From positions 1 through 64,000 of the forward strand of contig CAJTYA010000015.1 in assembly GCA_910583985.1 (NCBI GenBank): a stretch of 64,000 bases of DNA. The letters run 5' to 3'. The notes beneath the pieces are model-generated. The model worked only from the letters and a program-made list of their open reading frames with translations, was not told the origin of the DNA and searched no databases. The DNA is from an uncultured Alistipes sp. GTDB taxonomy: Bacteria; Bacteroidota; Bacteroidia; Bacteroidales; Rikenellaceae. This document shows, in pieces, positions 50,753 to 60,000 of this stretch. Made by a program: the position numbers and the translations under genes. Position 1 is the first letter of the stretch; each line of letters starts with the position of its first letter.

Positions 50753-52708
50753 TCACTGTTCCGCATAGCGGATCGCGGCTTCGATGTCGATGCCGCTTTC
50801 CCACGGACGACAGCCGCAGCCGTTCGGATGCCCGTCCACGTAGTATTCGACCCATGCGCCGGCGCTGTCCCGCAGGTCCATCATTTTGCGGTACACCTCG
50901 CCGGAGAGCTCGTGCTCCTGTTCGGCCAGCGCATAGAGGAACATGCCGTAGTCATACCCCAGAATGCGGCCCCGGTCCGATATTTTGCCGGTCGCGCGAT
51001 AGAGTTCGACGACCTGTTCGAGCAGCGCCCGTTTTTCGTCCTCCGTGAAGAGCGTCGAATGGATGTAGAGCGGGAACAGGCAGGCGGACGGAATGCTGAA
51101 CCGTTCGACGGAAGGCAGTTCGACGGCGCTGTTGTCTTTTTCGATGCAGTCCTTGCAAAAATAGAGGCATCCCTTGAAGTGGTAGGTCTCCGTAAAATAG
51201 TCGAAGTGGTCGGGGTGCAGGCACACGCCCGGACGGGTGGCGGGATAGACGACTTTCTTCTCCCGTTCGGGATTGTTGATGAACAGTTTCCCGTCCCGGA
51301 AAAAATTGTCGCGGTAAACCTCCCTGCATGTTGCGACGGCCCTGCCCAAGGTCTCGATCCGGCCGGCGTCCCAGAGCGAGCGCTCCCGGACGAAATCGAG
51401 CAGCCGCGTGCCGCCTTCGATGAACAGCAGCGTCGCTTCGGCCGAACCGTGATACATCACCTTGCGCGGCACGACGCCTCCCGCAATATAGGTTTCGTCG
51501 CCGTTGAACGGCAGCATGCCGTCGATGATATGCCGTCGCTGGGCGTCCGCCGCCCATTCGAGCATCGGGAGAATCCGCTCGATGAACGCGTCGTCTCCCG
51601 TCCGGGCGTGATAGTCGAAGGCCTGAACGAGCAGATAGCCGGTGATTTCGGTTTCGTCGTTCTCGTGCCGGTGGAAAATACCCGGCCAGCCGATGGCCTG
51701 CGCGTTCTTGATAAAACCGTTTTCGCGCCAGACTCCGTCGTAGAAGTCGAGTATGCGGCGGGCCTCCTCCGTGTGGCCCAAGGCGAGCAGCGCCCTCGAC
51801 ACGCCGTATTGATCGCGCACGTATCCCATGTGATAGACGATTCCGGCCAGCACGGCTCCGCAGCTCGCCTGCTGGCTGCGGATGAGCACGGCGATGTCGT
51901 CCACGGCCTGCAGGTATTCGTCGCGGTCGGCTCCGGAGAGCCGTCCGGCGGAGAATTTCGTGCCTTGGGCCGAATATTTTTTCCAATTCCGGACGCTGCC
52001 TTTCTGCAACGCGTCGGGCGAGGCGGAGAGCACCTTGCGGAGATTGGTTTGCAGAGCCTCCTCGGTAGGGCCGGCCACCAGATAGAGCGTTCCTTCGCCC
52101 GGCGAGACGTTCAGCGTCATTTTTTCGGGGTGTTCCGGCTGCGGTGTCAGCGATATGCTGCCCGTCGTCACGATCCGATAACGGTAGCCCGAAGGCGACA
52201 GGTAGCTGCTGTAGAAGGGAATGCCCGGAGCCATGTCGATGCGGACGTCGGAGGAGTGCCCCTTTTGCGGAGCCTCCGGCCGCACCGTAATATACTTTTC
52301 ATAAGGCGAATACCGTTCCTCCATCCGGATTTCGACCGAGTAGCGCACCGGAGCCTCGGCCCGGAAACGGCGCACGAAAGCGCATCCCTCGTCCGTCACG
52401 AAATCGGTCAGGCGAGCCGCCGGCCCTGCATCGCCGGCAATCGTGTGGCGCCATACGGCCGTCCGGGGCTCGCGTTCCGAAACGACACGGCGGTCTCCTT
52501 CGAGCCGCATCGTGAACATGCCCGGAGAGGAATAGGGCGGCCCGAATGCTTGCAGGATGTCGGACGCTTGTCCGTACACGCACAATTCGCCGTTCCCGAT
52601 GGCATGGATGCCCGGAGCGTCCGGATGGCCGGCCGACACGGCGGTCGTACAGGCCAGCGACAGCCAGCCCGACAGCAAAACGAGAGGAAACAGTTTCTTC
52701 ATCATCAT
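50753..52708 (-). CDS. Secreted six-hairpin glycosidase-like protein
   Basis: 651 residues from ATG 52708 (three consecutive Met codons). The N-terminus is a signal sequence with either a lipobox (LSLAC) or a Sec cleavage site after AVSA. Residues about 27-240 are beta-rich, and about 260-640 are alpha-helical, as in (alpha/alpha)6 glycosidases (debranching-enzyme/GH15-like). Asp/Glu-rich candidate sites include WPGIFHRHENDETEITGY, MLPFNGDETYIAGG, and the C-terminal CGCRPWESGIDIE. I cannot name the GH family or the substrate. A run of 10 G lies about 170 bases upstream. Confidence 0.75.
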   Translation of the reverse strand: MMMKKLFPLVLLSGWLSLACTTAVSAGHPDAPGIHAIGNGELCVYGQASDILQAFGPPYSSPGMFTMRLEGDRRVVSEREPRTAVWRHTIAGDAGPAARLTDFVTDEGCAFVRRFRAEAPVRYSVEIRMEERYSPYEKYITVRPEAPQKGHSSDVRIDMAPGIPFYSSYLSPSGYRYRIVTTGSISLTPQPEHPEKMTLNVSPGEGTLYLVAGPTEEALQTNLRKVLSASPDALQKGSVRNWKKYSAQGTKFSAGRLSGADRDEYLQAVDDIAVLIRSQQASCGAVLAGIVYHMGYVRDQYGVSRALLALGHTEEARRILDFYDGVWRENGFIKNAQAIGWPGIFHRHENDETEITGYLLVQAFDYHARTGDDAFIERILPMLEWAADAQRRHIIDGMLPFNGDETYIAGGVVPRKVMYHGSAEATLLFIEGGTRLLDFVRERSLWDAGRIETLGRAVATCREVYRDNFFRDGKLFINNPEREKKVVYPATRPGVCLHPDHFDYFTETYHFKGCLYFCKDCIEKDNSAVELPSVERFSIPSACLFPLYIHSTLFTEDEKRALLEQVVELYRATGKISDRGRILGYDYGMFLYALAEQEHELSGEVYRKMMDLRDSAGAWVEYYVDGHPNGCGCRPWESGIDIEAAIRYAEQ

Positions 52709-53093
52709 AAATCCGAGTGGCGCGGGGTACGCCTTGTTCTTCTTCGCATCCGGAAAGTTCCGCATGCACGAACCTTTCCTGCGACCCGGCAAGCGCAGGC
52801 GATTGCACGCGCCTGCCGACCGAAACCGGTTCGTTTCCGGACCGGGCGATACCGGGTCGCTTCGGGGAAAACGCTTCGGGGGGGGGGCGAAGACGGACGC
52901 TTCCCGAAGTACGTCAGGCTCCCGACCGTTCGCGGAGCCCGTACCGCCGATCCGTCGCAGGACAGCATCGTCCGAACGAATATACGGAATATTCGCCGAA
53001 AAGCCATAAGATAAAGTGAATTTCGACCCGAGGGGCGGAGCGTCCGCGCCGAAGGGGCCGGCGCGTTGCAAAGAGGCGGGCGGATATGCTCGT
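52709..53093. other. Intergenic region upstream of the glycosidase-like gene
   Basis: About 385 bases. It contains the G10 run (52878-52887) and an imperfect -7-like TATCTTAT near 53000 on the minus strand. No gene recognised. Confidence 0.45.
52878..52887. repeat. Run of ten G
   Basis: Homopolymer of ten G framed by the short palindrome CTTCG...CGAAG, in the upstream region of the glycosidase-like gene. Confidence 0.75.
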
Positions 53094-54410
53094 CTACTCC
53101 GTGCGTGCGAGGATTTCCTCGATCCGCTCCTCGACGGCCCGGACCGTCTCGCGGAGGTCTTCCCGGCAGAGTTTTCGTCCGGCGACCAGCACTTCGCCGT
53201 CGACGATGACCGTGTGCACGTCGCTCGCCTTGCCTCCGTAGACCAATGCGGCCGCCGGGTCGTAGCACGGCCGGAGATGGGGCCCCGCGGGATCGACCAG
53301 AATCAGGTCGGCCCGCATACCGGGCGCGATCGAACCGATGCGGTCTTCCATGCCGAGCGCCCGCGCTCCGCCGGCCGTGGCCATGTACAGCGTTTCGTAG
53401 GCGGGCAGCGCGCGCGGATCGCCGGTGGCCGACTTTTGCAGCAGCGAGGCCGTCCGCATTTCCTCCCACATGTCCAGATCGTTGTTCGAGCTCGGACCGT
53501 CGGTGCCGATGCCGACCGCGATGCCGCGCCGGAGCATGTCCACTACGGGCGCTACGCCGCTGGCGAGCTTCATGTTGCTCTGCGGGTTGTGGGCGACCGT
53601 CACGCCTTCGCGCCGCATGATTTCCATGTCCTTTTCGTCCACATGCACGCAGTGGGCCGCCAGCGTCGGGAAGGAGAATACGCCCAGATCGCGGAGGTAT
53701 TCGACCGGCGACTTGCCGTAGCGCTGCCGCACGACGTCGATTTCGTCGAGTGTCTCGCTCAGATGCACGTGGACGCCGAGGCCGTAGCGTTCGCACAGCT
53801 CTAAAGAGCGCTCTATCGTTCGGGGCGAGCAGGTGTAGGGGGCGTGCGGACCTATGCGCACGGAGAGCAGGCCGCTGTCCGCCCCGTGTTCCACCAGCGG
53901 AACGAGCGTCCGTTCGAAGGAGTCGTAACAGCCGTCGACGAACGCCGGGCACACGACGGCCCGAATGCCGCTCCGTCGGGCCGCTTCGGCCACGCGGTCC
54001 GCATGCCAGTACATGTCGACGAAGGTCGTCGTGCCGCCCAAAAGCATTTCGGCGATGCCCAAGCGCGCGCCCCGGTAAATGTCCTCGCCGTCTATTCGGG
54101 CTTCGAACGGCCATATCTTCTCTTCGAGCCAAGGCATCAGCGCCATGTCGTCGGCATATCCCCGCAGCAGCGTCATGGCCGCATGGTTGTGCAGATTCAC
54201 CAACCCCGGCAGCAGAAACATGCCCCGTGCGTCCATCCGGCGCAGATCGGCCCCGAAGCGCCGTTCGAAACGCTGCACGTCGGTTTCGTCCGCACTCGCG
54301 AACACGATGCGTCCGTCGGCGATGCCGACCGAACCGCGGAAATAACCGGGATCGTCACCGGGGGCCGCCGTCATCGGCAGCACCTGTGCGTTATCGATCA
54401 AAATATTCAT
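53094..54410 (-). CDS. Amidohydrolase, MtaD-like (methylthioadenosine/S-adenosylhomocysteine deaminase type)
   Basis: 438 residues from ATG 54410. Metal-dependent amidohydrolase barrel: first metal motif GLVNLHNHAAMTLLRG, then HVHLSETLDEID, AAHCVHVDEKD, and the late GTDGPSSNND with the catalytic Asp. These match the MtaD/TRZ/ATZ group, which deaminates S-adenosylhomocysteine or methylthioadenosine. Other adenosine-like substrates are possible. The start at MNILIDNAQVL fits the family; 10 extra in-frame codons upstream overlap the preceding terminator. No separate promoter was seen. Confidence 0.9.
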   Translation of the reverse strand: MNILIDNAQVLPMTAAPGDDPGYFRGSVGIADGRIVFASADETDVQRFERRFGADLRRMDARGMFLLPGLVNLHNHAAMTLLRGYADDMALMPWLEEKIWPFEARIDGEDIYRGARLGIAEMLLGGTTTFVDMYWHADRVAEAARRSGIRAVVCPAFVDGCYDSFERTLVPLVEHGADSGLLSVRIGPHAPYTCSPRTIERSLELCERYGLGVHVHLSETLDEIDVVRQRYGKSPVEYLRDLGVFSFPTLAAHCVHVDEKDMEIMRREGVTVAHNPQSNMKLASGVAPVVDMLRRGIAVGIGTDGPSSNNDLDMWEEMRTASLLQKSATGDPRALPAYETLYMATAGGARALGMEDRIGSIAPGMRADLILVDPAGPHLRPCYDPAAALVYGGKASDVHTVIVDGEVLVAGRKLCREDLRETVRAVEERIEEILARTE

Positions 54411-54420
54411 ATCCGAACCA

Positions 54421-54455
54421 TAAAAAACGCCTCCCCGCAAGAAACGGGGCGGCGT
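54421..54455 (-). terminator. Rho-independent terminator after the exbB-exbD-tonB-DUF1573 operon
   Basis: 11-bp stem with one mismatch (54427-37 with 54445-55), 7-base loop, and on the minus strand a run of six T. It sits 90 bases after the DUF1573 stop and only 10 bases before the amidohydrolase start. Confidence 0.8.
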
Positions 54456-54545
54456 GTGTGTTCAACCCATACAAGGAACGCGGAAAGCGCTTTCTGCAGC
54501 GGACCGCCGGACTTCTTTATCACGGCCCCGCATCCTGGACGAGGA

Positions 54546-54917
54546 TCAGGGCACCACCGTCCCCCGGATCGTCACGACATGCTTTTTCGCTTCCGTGTTG
54601 GCCGAAATCCGGATCGCCTTGTGAAAGGTTCCCTCCTGCCGGCGGGGATCGTAGATCACCGTGACGACATCCTTCCCTCCGGGCGCCGTCGGTTTGCGCG
54701 GCAGACGCACTTTGGTGCACGAGCACGATACGTCGGCTTTCGACAACACCAGCGGAGCATCGCCCGTATTCACGAACGCGAACTCCTGGACGACCGTACC
54801 GCCTTTCGCCGCGATTTCGCCCAGATCGGCGTTCTGCGCGTCGAACTTCAGGACGGGCTGTCCGCCGAGCGCTCCCGCCAAGAGAACCGACAAAAGGCAT
54901 ACCGCAAAAGACTTCAT
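54546..54917 (-). CDS. DUF1573 domain protein, secreted
   Basis: 123 residues. Signal peptide (about 1-18) followed by one DUF1573 domain, an immunoglobulin-like fold: DLGEIAAKGGTVVQEFAFVN, then PLVLSKADVSCSCTKVRLP with the family's conserved Cys-x-Cys, and EGTFHKAIRISANTE. Function unknown. It lies 38 bases after tonB in the same operon, which suggests an envelope role. Confidence 0.9.
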   Translation of the reverse strand: MKSFAVCLLSVLLAGALGGQPVLKFDAQNADLGEIAAKGGTVVQEFAFVNTGDAPLVLSKADVSCSCTKVRLPRKPTAPGGKDVVTVIYDPRRQEGTFHKAIRISANTEAKKHVVTIRGTVVP

Positions 54918-54955
54918 GTCGCAAAAAGATTTTCCGCCTTACGGCCCGGACGCGA

Positions 54956-55765
54956 TTACTGCATCCTGAAATTGTACGTGATGGTGCCCCGCTGGGACAA
55001 CGGAGCGTTTTCGTCCACGTTGAACCGGGCCTGCCGTGCGGCCCGCAGCGCGGAGTTGACCAGCGAACTGTTCTGCGTCGTGGAACCTTTGGAACGATAC
55101 GAGGCCGAAGTCACCTTGCCCTGCTGGTCCACGACGATTTCGATGATGACACGGCCCTGATCGCGGGCGCTGTAATCGGGCGTGGGCAGAGCGCCCATCA
55201 GGGAACGTCCCGTCAGGCTCGCCGAGTTGCCGCTCGTGCCCGTGCCGGTCCCTTCGTGGCTGCCTTCGGGCGTCCCGGCCGGATCGCCTTGGTTGCCGGT
55301 GCCGCTTCCCGTACCTTCGCTCGTCGAGGCGCTGCCTTCGGTCCGACCGGGGAAGAGTGCCTTGCGGTTCACTTCCCGCGGCTTCTCGGCCGGTTTCTGT
55401 TGCGGCTTGGGGGTATCCTGTTTCTGTTCCTTCTTCGGTTTTTTCTCCTCTTTTTTCTGTTCGATCACCGGAGCCTCTTCGTCGATTTCCTGCGTCATCT
55501 GCTCTTCCGGCTCGGCATCCTGCCGCTGCGAGGGCTGTTCCTGCCTCGGCGCTTCGGCCATCTGGTCGTTCGCCGGGAGATCCTCGCCCGGAGCGGCCTC
55601 CGCCACGTTGCCGAAATTGATCATCAGACCTTCGCCTTCGGAGGGCATTTCGATGCGGAACTTCACCAGCAGCAGCAACAGCAAAACCAGCACCGCATAC
55701 AAAAATGCGGCGGCTCCCCCCACGACGCGCTGCTGCGTATTGTTTTCCTGATGAAACTCGATCAT
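54956..55765 (-). CDS. TonB family energy transducer
   Basis: 269 residues. One N-terminal membrane helix (about 15-34), a long Glu/Gln/Lys/Pro-rich periplasmic spacer (about 55-130), a Gly/Thr/Ser-rich stretch (about 140-175), and a C-terminal TonB-like domain (about 185-269, GRVIIEIVVDQQGKVTSASY and LVNSALRAARQARFN). It passes proton-motive energy from ExbB/ExbD to outer membrane receptors such as SusC-type transporters. No receptor gene is present in this window. It follows exbD by 4 bases. Confidence 0.93.
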   Translation of the reverse strand: MIEFHQENNTQQRVVGGAAAFLYAVLVLLLLLLVKFRIEMPSEGEGLMINFGNVAEAAPGEDLPANDQMAEAPRQEQPSQRQDAEPEEQMTQEIDEEAPVIEQKKEEKKPKKEQKQDTPKPQQKPAEKPREVNRKALFPGRTEGSASTSEGTGSGTGNQGDPAGTPEGSHEGTGTGTSGNSASLTGRSLMGALPTPDYSARDQGRVIIEIVVDQQGKVTSASYRSKGSTTQNSSLVNSALRAARQARFNVDENAPLSQRGTITYNFRMQ

Positions 55766-55769
55766 CGTT

Positions 55770-56162
55770 CTATTCGGGCCGCGTGGCCATGAAAAGTTGA
55801 AATTTGTTTTTTCGGGCGATGTTCATCACCTTGACCACTTCGCCGACCGGCACCGTCTCGTCGGCATGCAGCGACACGACGGGTTTTTCCTGTCCCTGAA
55901 GGCGCGTCTGCAGGGCGGCCTCCAACTGGTCGAACGCGATGGGTTCCTTGTCGAGGTAGTAATGCAGGTCGGGGGTGATGGACACCGACGTGGCCGCCTT
56001 GTCCTTGATCTGGTTGGAGCTCTGCGGCAGCGTGAGCTTCACCGCGTTGGGATTGATCAACGTGGTCGAAAGCATCATGAAGAGCAGCAGCAGGAAGATC
56101 AGGTCCGTCATCGACGAAGAGCTGAAGCCCACCTCCACCTTCGATCCTCTTTTGATTGCCAT
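55770..56162 (-). CDS. Biopolymer transport protein ExbD/TolR
   Basis: 130 residues. Single N-terminal membrane helix with the conserved membrane Asp in SMTDLIFLLLLFMMLSTTLI, followed by a periplasmic ExbD domain (SLHADETVPVGEVVKVMNIA). Part of the proton channel driving TonB. Between the exbB and tonB genes. Confidence 0.95.
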   Translation of the reverse strand: MAIKRGSKVEVGFSSSSMTDLIFLLLLFMMLSTTLINPNAVKLTLPQSSNQIKDKAATSVSITPDLHYYLDKEPIAFDQLEAALQTRLQGQEKPVVSLHADETVPVGEVVKVMNIARKNKFQLFMATRPE

Positions 56163-56211
56163 GATTCTACGGGTTTTAAGTCTGTTGTGACGAAAACCGG
56201 ACGCGCCGGCA

Positions 56212-56895
56212 TTACTGTTCGATGGGCTGGTTGAGAATGTCCATGAACGCGATCGAGTTGGCTTCCATCCGGAAGACCAGTTTCTCGATGCGGGCCACGA
56301 GGTAGTTGTAGCCGAAGTAGGCCGGTACGCCCACGACCAGACCGCCCACGGTGGTCACCATGGCCACGTACATACCGCTGGCCAGCACCGTCATGTCGAC
56401 CGTGCCGCCTGCCTGCGACATGTTCATGAAGGCCTGCACCATACCCACGACCGTACCGAGGAAACCCAGCATCGGCGCGCCGCCGGCGATCGTCGCCAGA
56501 ATGGGGAGCCCGGTTTCGAGCTTCGAGACTTCGAGGTTGGCCACGTTTTCAATCGAGTTCTGCACGTCGCTCAACGGACGGCCGATCCGGCCGATCCCCT
56601 TTTCGATCATGCGGGCGATGGGCGAATCGGTCGAGCGGCAGAGCTGCACGGCGGCGTGGATCTTGCCGTCGCAGATCAGGTCGCGGATGCGGTTCATGAA
56701 ATTCATGTCGACCGACGAGGCCTTGCGGATGGCCCAGAATCTTTCGAAGAAGATAAAGACGGCCGCACCGCCCAGAATCAACAACGGCCACATGAGGAAA
56801 CCTCCGGCCAGAAAGAGTTCTCCAAGTCCCATGGTCTTGGCTGTTTGCTCGGCAGCCACGGCTACCGGCTCGGTTGCTTGCAACAGGATCATCAT
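56212..56895 (-). CDS. MotA/TolQ/ExbB family proton channel
   Basis: 227 residues from ATG 56895. Three membrane helices: about 28-48, and two later ones with the family motif APMLGFLGTVVGMVQAFMNM and MTVLASGMYVAMVTTVGGLV. It forms the pentameric channel with ExbD. The frame continues 40 codons upstream, but these cross the leader and look noncoding. First gene of exbB-exbD-tonB-DUF1573. Confidence 0.94.
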   Translation of the reverse strand: MMILLQATEPVAVAAEQTAKTMGLGELFLAGGFLMWPLLILGGAAVFIFFERFWAIRKASSVDMNFMNRIRDLICDGKIHAAVQLCRSTDSPIARMIEKGIGRIGRPLSDVQNSIENVANLEVSKLETGLPILATIAGGAPMLGFLGTVVGMVQAFMNMSQAGGTVDMTVLASGMYVAMVTTVGGLVVGVPAYFGYNYLVARIEKLVFRMEANSIAFMDILNQPIEQ

Positions 56896-57012
56896 ATTTT
56901 TCGGATTTATTCGATTTTTGTTTCCGCTCCGTCGCGGGCCCGCCTTCCGTGTCCGTCCGCCGTTTCGGCGACGGACCGTCGGGCGCGGCTTTTCTCTCCG
57001 ACAACAGATTCG

Positions 57013-57020
57013 CAAAAATA
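57013..57020 (-). promoter_or_regulatory. -7 promoter box TATTTTTG of the exbB operon
   Basis: Exact TAnnTTTG match 117 bases upstream of the ATG at 56895. Confidence 0.65.
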
Positions 57021-57066
57021 CGTTTTTTCTTGCAAAAGCCTGCGTTTTGTTCCCAATTGTTTCGAA

Positions 57067-60000
57067 TTATTTCTGCGGCGACGGACTGTTTACATCCTCG
57101 TTCCCGCTTTCGTTCCCGGCAGCGTCGGGCGTTCCGGCCGTCCCGCTCTGTCCGGACGCGGGGGGCTGCCGCTGTGCTTTCCGTTCCCGGCGTTCCTGTC
57201 GCCGCTCCTGCGTCCGGCGGCGGATGTTGCGGAACACGTCGCCCAGATTGTCGAAGCTCTCGCGGTACGAAATGCCGACGCCGCTCTCCTGCAAGCCCTG
57301 ATTCTCGTCGAAACGGTCGATCGTCCGCGTAAAGGCCTTGACCTTCACGTTGCCCGCCCTGTCGAGCAGCAGGCTCAGCGTCACGTCGCCCGTGAGGCTG
57401 TTGGCCGTCCGGTTGTTGACCGGCATGCCGTTGCCCGTGTCGTAGCTCACATCGCCTTCCAGAATGAGCCGGTCCTTGATGAGTTCCCCGTAAAATTCCG
57501 TGCCGAACTCGTCCGAAGTCTCCTCGCTCTTGGGCCTGTATTTGGGCGCTAAACGGAAACGGTCCGTCGAGAGCAGGCTACTCAACTGGTTCGACAGGAA
57601 GTCGATGCCGGTCACCGTGGCTCCCTTGGCGCCGATATTCAGGTTCGAACTGCCCCCCGCGGTGTTGTCGCTGTAAAAGCTCTGCGTGGCCAGCAGCCAG
57701 AGGAACTGCGTGGAGACCATCTCCTGCGTGTTCATCGCGTTGCGCACCAGACTTTCGGTCTCCGGGTCGGTGTTGGGCACGCTGACGTCGAACGTGATGG
57801 CCGGTTGCGTGAGCCGGTCCGAGAGGCGGATGATACACTCCACCGGTACGCTGCGGCGGCCGCTTTGCGCCCCGGCGCCGAGCAGCGGAGCGAGCGAGGC
57901 CTTCAGCTTGTAGACGGCCGTGACGTCGAGCAGCGCGTTGACCGGATCGCCGGTCCACTGGATGCTGCTGCCGTCCTCGATGATGAAGTTCCGCGTAGCG
58001 AAATTCTGCAACGAGAACCTGTAATTCCCCTCGGCGATGGCGTAGTCGCCGTAGATGGTGAACTCCTTGTCGACCGGGTTGACGTGCAGGTTGAGCGTTC
58101 CGCTGCCGCGTCCCCGGAGCATGTTGTCGCCGGTCTGGTCGAGCGTCAGTTGCATTTCGGCGTTGGGGCGCACGTCGAGCGTCATCTTGATGTCCATGTC
58201 CGTCCGGGCCTGCTGCGCCCCGCCGATCCGCCGGGCGAGCAGCCGCTTCCGCCGGCGGACCGCAGCCAGACTGTCCGAAGCGTGGCGTTCGGGGTCCTTG
58301 AACACGATGAAGTCGGCCGCCGATATGTCCGAAGCATTGCCCAACGGCAGATAGAAACGGGTGCCGTCGGCCGAGGCCGCCACGATGTCCATGCTCACGC
58401 CGTAGCGGCTGCCCCGGATCGTCCCCGATCCCGAAGCGTATACCGTGCCGTAGAACAGATCGTTGTGCGAGGCGTTCGTGTGGAGCACGAGCATGTTTTC
58501 GGGGCGCACGTGCACGTTGTAGGTCAGGTTGCGCGGGTTGGCGAAGCTGAAATCCATGTCGAATCCCGCCCGGTGACCCTGCGGGTCGTACAGCGCCGAG
58601 GGGCGGAACGTCATCGTATTGTCCCGCACGTCGATCGTCCCTTCGGGCATCGAATAGGTCACGTTGGTGTAGTCCACCGTCGTCGAGAACGCATTCACCG
58701 CGACGGACCCGTTCAGTGTCGCTTTCCGGTCGGGATTGGTCAGCACCAGACGGGCCTCGGCCTCGCCTTTCGAGCCGCGGAGCACGCCTTTGAGCACGGG
58801 ATCGAGCAGCGCCATGTCGATCTTCCGCAGCAGAATGTCGGCCCGGTAGCGTCCCTCGTCGGGCGCGTAGAACCCCTCTACGACGGCATCGCCCGATTTT
58901 CTGTTCGTCAGCCGGAAACGGGCCTGCCGGGCCGGAAAGTCCCATTTGCTTTCGAAGCGCAGGGGGGCTATCGGCGTATCGTTGGCCTGCAGGCTGTCGA
59001 AGTCGATGCCGGCGCGCAGCACGCCGTCGCGGAAGGCCGAAATCAGTTCGGCCGAGCCGTTGGTGTATCCGCTAAGCCGGTATCCCTGCCGCTCGGCGAA
59101 GCGGGAGAAGAAGGGGCGGAGGTCGAAATCGGTCAGCGTGAGCCGCAACGTGTCGCTGTCGCTGCGCGAAGCCGTGCCGTCGACGATCAGGCGTTGGGGG
59201 CCGTTGGAGAGACTGAACCGGTCCACCTTCAGCCGGATCGAGTCGTAGACGATTTCCCGTGCCCCGATGTGCCATGTCTGTCCGTTGGCCGAAAAGGTGG
59301 ACGGGTTGAACCGTACCGCGATCTGGGGCACGCCGGTCGAGTCGGCCCGCAGCGTCGAGGTCGTGCTGACCATCGCGTAGCTGCCGTTCTCGGCGTCGTT
59401 GAAACGTGTGGCCAGATTGATGCGGTTCTCCTTCGCCCCGCCGATCATCGAGAAGTCGGGCATGTACAGCCCTTTGACATAGACGTCGGCCGCCGTGACG
59501 AACAGCGAGATCGAGTCCGCCTGATTGCGGCAGGAGGCTTTCAGGTCCGAGACGAAGAACTTCTCGTTCTCGATGAGCTCCGAGTCGAGCCGTAGCGAGA
59601 AGACGTCGCTTTCGGGATTGAACAGGAAGCTCAGGTGCGTACCCTGCGACAGTTGCAGGCCGGGCAGGAAGATGCCCGCCACATTGTTGGCCTCCTTAAC
59701 ATCGACCTCCAGCAGGTAGTAGCTGTCGATGCGGGCGGCCTCGCCCCTGAGGGGCGCCGGAGGCGCCGTGCCGCGCTCCCGTACCGACATCGACGGCAGG
59801 TAGGAGCGCAATGTATGGGTGAAGTACGAGAACATGTCGCGATAGCTCAGCTTCCCTTTCAGCTCGGCGTCTGCGAACGAGGAGTAGAAGCCCAGCCGCT
59901 TGCGCTCGCTGTCGTTGTCGGCTTCCATGCGGATGTTCCCGGTGCGGACGGTGTCGATGTGGTTGATGTAGGTCATTCCGTTGATTTCTACCGTGCCGTC

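Noticed and set aside
57805..59595. About 596-codon plus-strand frame antisense to tamB
   Set aside because: Antisense shadow with Arg/Val/His-rich composition; tamB is continuous through it.
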